NCBI GenBank assembly: GCA_040143965.1
Contig: JASJQH010000172.1
Location: 1-23,162, forward strand
Direction: 5' to 3'
DNA: 23,162 nt
DNA from: Basidiobolus ranarum
Lineage: Eukaryota > Basidiobolomycota > Basidiobolomycetes > Basidiobolales
In this document: positions 8,766 through 16,700 of the stretch, in pieces
How positions within the stretch are numbered: the stretch's first letter is position 1
Layout of the letters: every line of letters starts with the position of its first letter
Made by a program: the position numbers and the translations under genes
Notes under the pieces: generated by a model
What the model was told of the DNA's origin: nothing
The model's input: only the letters and a program-made list of their open reading frames with translations
Database searches by the model: none

Positions 8766-10149
8766 TCATCGATTTTCAAACCAAGTCAATCTATCTTGGC
8801 GTATTAACCCTAGCAGTCCATTTGCAGCCACTGAAGCACGGAATCCCGATCCATCCCGTACAATTGATACCTTAGAAGTAGAGGTGCAATTGATGAGGGG
8901 AGGTAAAGATACAAAATCCTTCGCAAAATAACCATGAAGTTTATGGTAAGTCCATTGAGCATGATAAATTTGGGAAAGTAAGTAACGTATAGTGGCTTGT
9001 GGATCAGATTTGAAGCAGGTATCTTGAGTTTCTTTAGAGAAATAAATAGTTCCCCAACTATCTGGGTTAGAGATGGTTCCAGGTAAGGTTGGAACACCAC
9101 GATTCCAGATATATTGATAACGTGAATCGAAAACTTCCACATTTACTCGTTTTCTATTCCTTTGTTCATTTTGATTGACAGTTTTGGGTGGCCAACCGGT
9201 TCTATATTTCAAATGGTGGTTAAAAAATTGTTAAATTTAGAGGTGTCATTCTTCTTTCACCTCATAAAATTGAAACCAGAGTATGGTCCTTGACTTGATG
9301 GTGCACGTTTCCAAGTAGAGCTTAGACTAGTAATAGGAATAGCCATTTCTACTGACCAAAAGGAGTTCAAAGTCGGTTTAGAATTCATGATTTTTAAAGG
9401 TTCATGCATTATTTGAACTTTTTCTGGAGTGTAGACTTTTATTTGAAATAAGTGGCCAACGTTCCAGTCAGTAACTTTCCCACCATCAGTCTCAGGTTTA
9501 CTATATTGCGTAGTTTTAACGATACCTAAAGGATTCACTTGGATTCGTTTGTAATGTTGATTCGTACGGTCTAGATCAATGTAAATCTCGAAAGTATTGT
9601 CGATGAAATCTTCAAATATCGTGAGTAAGTAGAAAGTCAAGGGAGAATATAGAGAACATACCGTTGTTCTTGTATTGTTCTAACTTGGTCACGTTAGCTG
9701 ACACGAGAGGATCAAACAAGGTGGCTCCTACATATATGAATCTATCGTCCCAAGAGATCTTTTGAAGCGAAGAGTAAGTTCACAGTACAGACACCAAATT
9801 ATCACATATGTCATACCTTGGTTCTTGTCAAAAGGTTTATAGGAACCAATGAGGTAGGGTGTAGCAAATCTTGAAAATCATCAGTGTACTGGGCATTGTT
9901 CCAAACTGGATCATCGAGCCGTCCATCAATTATGGGGGGTTGTGAGGCGTAGGGAGCGGGATAATGCTTAACAACTGGTAGCTCACAAATAGTATCCTGG
10001 CGAAGATAATTCGACAACTTTTTCTCTCGAAGAATCCCTTTTGGTAAGTTCAATTTCGGTTGAGTTTGTGGTTGCGGTTGGGCTTGTGTGTTCGATAACG
10101 TCAAGAGCTCCAACACTGATAGTGTAGTTATAGTAGTAAGAATATGCAT
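8766..10149 (-). CDS. secreted CBM9-like (DOMON-like) domain protein, paralogue A
   Basis: Four exons, 10149-9817, 9758-9662, 9609-9261 and 9201-8766, total 404 residues. A signal peptide with a likely end at TQA (residue 23) and a Pro/Gln-rich linker precede a family-9-like carbohydrate-binding domain. Its landmarks are IDGRLDDPVWNNA, TRTKISWDDRFIYVGATLFDP, DNTFEIYIDLD, Y-KRIQVNPLG and WSVEMAIP. The domain resembles uncharacterised CBM9_like proteins; sugar binding is inferred from the fold family and no substrate can be named. After FMRTGWPP comes a basic cluster (NRKRV) and a C-terminal module ending in GLIRQDRLTWFENR, shared with paralogue B. ATG 10149 is preferred to ATG 10260 because a TATA box lies between them at 10201-10206. 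The third donor is the less common GTGAAA. Confidence 0.85.
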
Positions 10150-10864
10150 GTTTCGAACAGAAATCAACAATAAACTAGAGGAGAGGAACGTCAATGGATT
10201 TTTATATGCAATATCGCTCACACTGTCGCTCGTAATATTTGTACCTGGCCACTCTTTCATACATGATCAATACCATGATATAAGCGAAAGCGAATAGGGA
10301 AAGTAAATATGGAAAGTGCACCAAGCATCTGTTCCATTATTCAGAAGGTGGCTAAGGGGGTTTGGGCTGCTATTGAATCGATCACGTAATATGCACGTAC
10401 GATCTTCGATGACATTATCTACATCCACCAGATTTCTCCTATACCCCGTGCTTGCCTTGTTGTATGGTAAAAGACAGATGTAGATGCTTCGAGTGCTTGA
10501 GCTAGATCGATCGCTAGCTTGACCAGAAGTTTCAGGTTTGCTCCAACCCAAACCCTCCAATACTCGTAATGTTTATAACTATTCTCGGATTCCAGGAAAT
10601 CAAACGAATTGACAACACTGTGATGGTAATCTCTTCATCGATGGCATGCGAGTCTTATGCAAAACACTTTGGATGATCATGGACGAGGAGTACAGTGCGA
10701 AGTGGTGTATGTAAATTACACAACTCTAGAGGTTCTTTAGTTCTACATCAACCCACATCCTTCTTTTTGAACAATCCTTTTCTTCCCTCTTTTGGTTTCG
10801 ATCGTATTAAATACCTATTGCAATATATCCAGAAGAAATATATGATAAAGAGACCGAACATAAA
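10150..10864. promoter_or_regulatory. bidirectional promoter region between the CBM9-like paralogues
   Basis: 715 bp lie between the divergent starts. Apart from the TATA box at 10201-10206 for gene A and a TATTAAATA run at about 10805-10813 for gene B, I see no strong motif. A minus-strand frame at 10267-10560 has no family resemblance and is not called. Head-to-head placement would allow shared regulation. Confidence 0.5.
10201..10206 (-). promoter_or_regulatory. TATA box of CBM9-like gene A
   Basis: TATAAA on the minus strand (context CATATAAAAATCC), 52-57 bp upstream of the chosen ATG at 10149. Its position downstream of the alternative ATG at 10260 argues that translation starts at 10149. 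Confidence 0.5.
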
Positions 10865-12275
10865 ATGAACTTGCAACTATTGTGGTATACACTTTGTGTA
10901 TTTTCTATCTGGACAACTAAAATATCGGGTGAATGTATTCTTCCTACAGTCAGACATTACGCTATACCTGCCACTTTCACTCCACCTAAAATAGATGGGA
11001 ATATAAATGACCTAGAGTGGGCCAACGCCCCATGGACTGAAGAGTTTGTGGATATTTTAGATTTACCGAAGGCCGCCATTTCTCCACCTTTAAAAACCCG
11101 AGCTAAAGTGAGCAGAGAAAAGAAAACATTTACCATATATTATTATCTCTGACCACTGACTCTGGAATATTTATTAGATGCTTTGGGATGACGAATTCAT
11201 CTATGTAGCTGCTCAATTATTTGATCCATTTATCGTAGCCAATCTTACTGTAATGCCAGAGTTACAAGGTAAGTTCTTCAAAAGTCAACTGATTCCGAGT
11301 CACCACATTTACATGGTCCAACATTATACCGAGTATTTAGATATGTTCGAGAATACTTTTGAAATGTTAATCGACACAGACCGTACTCATCATCAACTCA
11401 AACGGATTCAAATCAATCCCCTAGGGATTCGTCGTAGTATACAATATGATAAGCCTCCTATTGATGGAGGTATAGCTTCAGTTTGGAAAATGGATTCCAA
11501 ATTTGAGTCAGCGGTTTCCAATACTAGTGAGGTACATCAACTGGTGAATGGAGCATTAAATAAAGTCATTGATATAGCGACCGGGTTGGATACACAAAGT
11601 CTATGGACGATAGAATGGGCCATACCCATTAGTTCCTTAAAACCAAGAACCAAACGAGAAACCCATTCCGCTCCACCTTATTCAAGTTTTCAATTTTTAC
11701 GGTAAGTTATTTGGATTATTTATGGAAAAAGCCCTCACTTGGAACTTAGATTTCTTTCTCATATTTTAATGATTATAAGTTCCGGTTGGCCACCTACTAT
11801 GAGCCCCAGTCCCGAAGATTCCGAATTAAAAGCACGCAAACGACGACGTCGATATATCAATCCAGCCATTGAAAGGTTAATCCCACGATCACCCTATTTA
11901 CAGGCCTGGTCACCGGCTGTTGAGGAAGAGATGTTAGAACCTGAAACCTGGGCTACTATAGAATTTTTACCTTTAAATGGGACATCCAACCTGGAAGGGG
12001 ACAGTTCATATCCACGTTTGGAATCACGAACAAGGTTCACGCTAATGCAAATCTATCGAGCGCAAAAGGAATTATTTGAAAGGATTGGTAGCTACACGGA
12101 TATATTATCGGAATTAAATATAAAAGGGCCACCACTTGGTGAATGCTCGGATATTCCCATCATTGAAATCAAAGAAGGCGGTACACGATATGAGGTGAAA
12201 ATTTACCTTACTAATGGTAGTGGAAGAGTAGGTCATATTAGACAAGATAGATATCTATGGTTCGATACAGAATGA
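10865..12275 (+). CDS. secreted CBM9-like (DOMON-like) domain protein, paralogue B
   Basis: Four exons, 10865-11107, 11178-11268, 11341-11701 and 11780-12275, total 396 residues. It has a signal peptide (MNLQLLWYTLCVFSIW... to about residue 22), then the same module as paralogue A: CILPTVRHYAIP, IDGNINDLEWANAPW, TRAKMLWDDEFIYVAAQLFDP, ENTFEMLIDTDR, LKRIQINPLGIRR, WTIEWAIPISSL, SGWPP and a terminal GHIRQDRYLWFD. All three introns sit at the same codon and phase as in A (phases 0, 1, 2), so the pair arose by duplication of an intron-containing gene. A KARKRRRRY cluster follows the CBM9-like domain. Intron 2 (11269-11340) is 72 nt and free of stops, so its retention would add 24 residues. Function is unknown beyond probable extracellular glycan binding. 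Confidence 0.86.
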
Positions 12276-12634
12276 TCCGAATTCATTATTTCCGAATATT
12301 TCATACCACAATAAATGATTTCTGAATGATTACCACTCAACTTCACGCACCTAGTACATAATTATGGTTACATGCATGAAACTAAGAATCCAAAAGTTCA
12401 TATGGAGCTTAGTATGATCTACAAACTACGTGGGAAAGTAGTGTTTAAGCATTAACATGCAGTTATTCCATTAAATCACGCGTGAATAACATTCACAACA
12501 CCCACCATAACTCGGCATGTTTGTTATCAAACATTTGGATGCCTCCTACAGAAGAAATCACCAAAGTATAAAACGGTATGAATATTCCATTCCTAAACTC
12601 ATCCAATATACCAATCTCACCTACAACAACCAAC
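12276..12634. other. intergenic region with promoter of the small secreted protein
   Basis: This holds the 3' flank of CBM9-like gene B and the promoter of the next gene, which is on the same strand. A TATA box is at 12567-12573. The frame opening at ATG 12517 is out of register with the next gene and is not called. Confidence 0.5.
12567..12573 (+). promoter_or_regulatory. TATA box of the small secreted protein gene
   Basis: TATAAAA lies 62-68 bp before ATG 12635 but only about 5 bp before the alternative ATG 12578. An ATG so close to the TATA box would lie upstream of the transcript start, so 12635 is the likely initiation codon. Confidence 0.55.
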
Positions 12635-13015
12635 ATGCGTTTCAACACTCTCAGTCTTTTAGTTCTTTTAGGTTCCGCTTACTTAGTGAACACCACTACC
12701 ATCAACCTTTTAAGAGAAGATGGAAGACTCTTACCATTAGGTGAACCAGGTAAAAAATCCGGTTCCGAACCCGCTCCAGAGAAATTGAACAAAGAAACCT
12801 GTGAACAAATAGCCAAGTCTCTAGGTGAACCTAAATTACTCCATGGACTCAAAGTTATCTGTCAAGGACAAAAGATACAAATAATCCGTGGAAAAGCCGT
12901 CCTTCTTGCAACACCAGATTTGCTTCCCAAAGATTTATTCAAAGATGGTTGTCAAAGATTACAAAAATGTGCTCAAATTCTTGGAATTGAAGTAGAGAAT
13001 GAAAAGAAAGAGTAA
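12635..13015 (+). CDS. small secreted protein, unknown function
   Basis: 126 residues in one exon. I do not recognise the family. It starts with a clear signal peptide (MRFNTLSLLVLLGSAYLVN) and continues as a hydrophilic domain of about 105 residues with four cysteines in two pairs (contexts ETCEQ, VICQG, DGCQR, KCAQ). That would fit two disulfides in a secreted protein. The segment before the first Cys is Pro/Gly/Ser-rich (EPGKKSGSEPAPEK) and disordered-looking. The C terminus is acidic and basic mixed (ENEKKE). A same-frame ATG at 12578 is rejected from the TATA position and because it would bury the signal peptide. Small size, secretion and paired cysteines resemble effector-like or surface proteins, but that is only a class resemblance. 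Confidence 0.72.
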   Translation: MRFNTLSLLVLLGSAYLVNTTTINLLREDGRLLPLGEPGKKSGSEPAPEKLNKETCEQIAKSLGEPKLLHGLKVICQGQKIQIIRGKAVLLATPDLLPKDLFKDGCQRLQKCAQILGIEVENEKKE

Positions 13016-13060
13016 ATAGGAAACAATGAGTACCTTCTATATATCCGTTAGAGAATTTTT

Positions 13061-13079
13061 ACTAGTGATATTCACTAGT
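13061..13079. other. perfect inverted repeat in the 3' UTR of the small secreted protein
   Basis: ACTAGTGA and TCACTAGT flank TAT, 46 nt after the stop codon and before the AATAAA at 13106. In RNA it would form an 8-bp stem with a 3-nt loop. Confidence 0.45.
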
Positions 13080-13105
13080 TATAGATACCATATAAACCAA
13101 TTATC

Positions 13106-13111
13106 AATAAA
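13106..13111 (+). terminator. polyadenylation signal of the small secreted protein gene
   Basis: AATAAA lies about 90 nt after the stop codon, in the 333-bp convergent gap before the oxidase gene on the other strand. Confidence 0.5.
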
Positions 13112-13348
13112 CACTGTGTTTAAGAGTCAACCACCTATATGTTTAATCCAAAATTTCGAGAACTTATAAATCGGTAGGGAATGCTAGTTATCGGTCAGCT
13201 AATAATAATGCGTACGTTCACAAAAACTTGTTATACATCTTAATAATACAGGGGTTATGATAATTGGGATATGTTAACGAGCGATGATAGGAGGATAAAT
13301 ATGGATATATTGAGAGGGATATAACGGGTGTAATAGATATCGAGGAAT

Positions 13349-14996
13349 TTAACTAAGTTGAACCCATTTTGCAATGGATGGAATTCCATCTTCAACTACA
13401 AATACCATGTAGTGTTTGGGTGGAGCAATGGCAGCGTAGGGAGGTGCTCTGACAGTGATGGTATCCCCGTTGTGTCTAACAACTTCAAGTTTGACTGCTC
13501 TATGGTTCATGTGGGTACTGTGTGTAACAAAGCCACTATGCATCAAGGTCACAGTAATATCAGGATCCGAGCCAAATGTCTGTACTTTGATGTCAAATTC
13601 TTCGTTGTATTTGACCGATTGTTGAAGGCTGTCGATGACGGGTCTTGGTCTGTCGGCAAAGAGGTATGGTGGACTGAAGGCTTCCACACGATATTCAGTA
13701 GGGAAATCTACCTTCTCCCAAAGTGAATCTACATTGGGATTACTTCCAGCAACAAAGACTCGACCATCAGGGATGAGAAGAGCGGTAGAATGATACACTC
13801 GAGGGATAGCCGATGGACTCCAGGTAGTGAATCTCTTGCCCTTGGGGGCATTAGGATCGTAAACAACTGGACTGAAGGTTGGGTTGGTAGCTCTATTGAA
13901 GCCAGCGGTACCAATCTCTACTCCATTGACGATCAAAATACGACCATCTGGAAGAGCCAATAGATCTGGCATCACACGAGGCATAGGCATATCCTCCATC
14001 TCCCATTTAGGATCACTCTCATCAAGATTAATTCTGGCACAACTCTTCAAACCGGGACTCTTACGCCAGTAGCGAGTACTACCACCACAGATCAACACCT
14101 CCGATTGATAGTTATTCTCTGGTGATAAAGGTAACAAAATAGAACCACCGGTCAACGGATATGTTCTAACACCTCCTGGAATCTCTGGAAGTTCTTTCTC
14201 TATCTCCCATGTTTTTGTGTTAAGAATAACCGAACGAGTATTGGAAAAGATGAACAAGTTTCCTGATGGAAGAAGATGTACGGCAGGATAAAGGTTGTGG
14301 GGTAAAGTGTCTTCCATGAATTGGAAATGCTTTTGACCTTGGAAAGAGTCTTTAGGAGAAGTGGGGTAAAGTTCAAAAGTGGGTACATTGATATCCTTGT
14401 TGTTGGTTGCACAGGTGGTACTTGATCCACCCAGAATAAAAAGTCGACCATCTTCGAGACTTTCCACAGTTGGATACCAGCGCTTATTGGCAAGGGTGAT
14501 GTTAAAGTCTTGATTGAAGTCACAGAACTTATCAGTACAGGGCTGGAACGAACGGATACCGTTAAAGCCCTCTTCGATCTTACGACGACCTTGAGATCCG
14601 GCAACGTTGATTAATGTCTATAAATGAAATAAGATGGTCAATCAATGGTCTTCAAAGTATCCACCAATTGCTCTAATGAACACTCACTCCGTCTGGAAGG
14701 AAGCCACCGGCTGAACAGAAGGTGTTACTCTTCAAGTTCAATGGTCGCACGGTATTTGTCTCCAAATCGTATTCAGTACCCCAAGCAAATTCACCTGTTG
14801 GTAGGTAAATTTTCGAGCCTTTCTGAACTCTATCCAAAATAATTACATGATTGGTATGAGTTAATGCCATGTGCATCGCAGATACTCCAGAATGTCCGAT
14901 AAGGTCCCATTGACCGCTAACATCTACTTGGGCCGAGGTGAAACTTAGCGCAGTGGCAATAAGGGCCAAACGCGATAAGGAGGAAAGCTTTGTCAT
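13349..14996 (-). CDS. secreted glyoxal oxidase-type copper radical oxidase (AA5-like)
   Basis: Two exons, 14996-14688 and 14617-13349, with a 70-nt intron (GTGAGT...ATAG), total 525 residues. The family oxidises simple aldehydes (glyoxal, methylglyoxal) and reduces O2 to H2O2 outside the cell. A signal peptide ends near TSA (residue 22), then comes a seven-bladed Kelch-like propeller and a C-terminal Ig-like domain. All active-site residues can be placed: Cys94 in FCSAGG and Tyr151 in KRWYPT for the Cys-Tyr radical cofactor, axial Tyr378 and ligand His379 in PRVYHSTALLIPDG, and ligand His469 in the THSTHMNHR segment. Length is close to the usual 530-560. A TTTAAATA run (about 15054-15062) lies roughly 60 bp upstream of the start. 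Substrate preference cannot be read from sequence. Confidence 0.92.
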
Positions 14997-16700
14997 TGAA
15001 AGAAAAAGAAATGAATGGACGGAAACTGAAGTCCACTCTCGAGCAAAGGTTGCTATTTAAAGGATTTTGGGGAGCGAATAATTTGAAATCCAGTAGAGTT
15101 TTGTCCCACTCGAAGTTATTTCTAGCGTTCGTAGTAGCCGTATGGTGACACAAAAGAAACGATCATGGTTTTCTAATTGAAGTACGCATAATGGGCTAAT
15201 AAGATTGCAAGTCATCTAGAATACACTTGATTGAGAGATCTCGGCTCTTCCAATAATTCAGGTAACATTATACCTAGATATTATTGTTATGCGGCGTAAA
15301 CATCTCAATGATGATTAAATTGCCTCACAAAACCGTCAAGTCATACAGTTGGTTTATTCGATCTAGAACATGCCTACTTTACTCGTTCGTGAGAGAAGTT
15401 GATATAGCTCAATATAGAATTCTCTGTTTATATATGGGGTATATATACAATCCATATAAATAACTATACAGTGCGTTACGTTACCAAGCTGAGCCAGCTT
15501 TTACCATACAGACCAACATTAAATGAATGATTTAAAATGAATGATGTGCTTGATTTGGAAATGTCCAATTCTTGATTAGGGCATTTTCGGTAGTCCATCT
15601 GGCGCCCTCACCGTGCTAAAACCAAGCCAAGTTAGAAGGGTCCCAGGGGCTAATGTTGACAAAGGAGATGAATTTAATTTACTGGAATCTAGAGGGTTCT
15701 GATATGGAGGCAATGAAAGAATCCGAATCCCACTCCATGCCTTGTTGAAGTTCGTTTAGTCACGAACTATCTAAATATGTAAATAGTCGATGTTGAAAGC
15801 CAATCTCCTATTGAGAATTGATTAAAGTGATTTACGCCGATTTGTAGTCAACACCACAATATTCACGCCCAAATTAACTACCATTAAAGAAACACCTGAC
15901 ATAGTATGCATTGATATGGATTGTAGCGTCATCCATTTTTCATCCATTTTTCGACCGAATTAACCACAAATGAAAAGTAATCTGATGTACTTGATGAGAG
16001 GGGTGCTAGCATTTAACTGTAAAGAAAATTGCTAATCAGCAGCAAGAGAGCGTAGACAGTATATCCCGGTTAATCTGTAGTAAAGTACTACTACCATTGA
16101 CAACACAATATACTACTTCCCCAGGCTTGGCAACTGGTGATTGATATTGACACACCGACACGAGCATTGAACCTGCCAAGGATCTATCAATCCCTCTTCT
16201 AGACCTAAGTTTAGAGTCTAAACAAGGCATATGGCTTTTGAATATTGAACTATTCGGGTGATTTCGGTGATTTCAAATCATTGGCTGACCTGAGTGGAAT
16301 AGAATAGGTATCATTAAATTACTCGCTTAAAATCTCGTATTTACTAAAACGACCACTATAAAATGGACGAATGAAAGAGGCAAAAATTACCAAGCTTTAG
16401 CTAATTTAAGAGTACATATGGGTATAGTTGTCACAAAAGGAGATCAAGGTAATGCATGGATTTGCAAAGTGATTAGAAGGACATATCCACTACATCGAAG
16501 ATAAAATTAAAATCTAACAAGTCAGGAAAATATGAAATATGTATATGACTTTCGTAGGCAATGAAAGAAAAAAGTGTGAAATACAGAAAATATAGAATTG
16601 CCCGTCTAACATATGAGGGCTATTGAGGACAAGAGGTTGCTAGTTTCATTAGAGTCAACGCCGACCCTGGTTGTGGTGAACACTTCGAAATATATCCATT
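14997..16700. other. 1.7-kb gene-free stretch
   Basis: This contains the oxidase promoter (right after 14997) and the 3' flank of the polytopic membrane protein gene. I find no supported coding sequence. Small direct repeats are present: AAATGAATGAT at 15521-15531 and 15535-15545, ATCCATTTTTC in tandem at 15931-15952, and GGTGATTTC in tandem at about 16258-16275. An AT-rich TATATA zone occupies about 15428-15470. Confidence 0.55.

Larger units (their letters stand above)
13016..13348. other. convergent intergenic region, small secreted protein / oxidase
   Basis: This contains the 3' UTRs of two convergent genes. Apart from the inverted repeat and AATAAA listed separately, nothing else is recognised. 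Confidence 0.5.

Noticed and set aside
10150-10260. Upstream ATG of CBM9-like gene A at 10260
   Set aside because: A TATA box lies between it and ATG 10149, and the extra 37 residues would bury the signal peptide.
10267-10560. 97-codon minus-strand frame in the CBM9-like intergenic region
   Set aside because: No recognisable features; it lies in the shared promoter region of two well-supported genes.
12578-12634. Upstream ATG of the small secreted protein
   Set aside because: It is about 5 bp after the TATA box, so probably upstream of transcription, and it would bury the signal peptide.
15521-16275. Short direct repeats (9-11 bp) suggesting a minisatellite or mobile element edge
   Set aside because: Only two copies each, with different units and no terminal repeats or target duplications. 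They are ordinary intergenic simple sequence.
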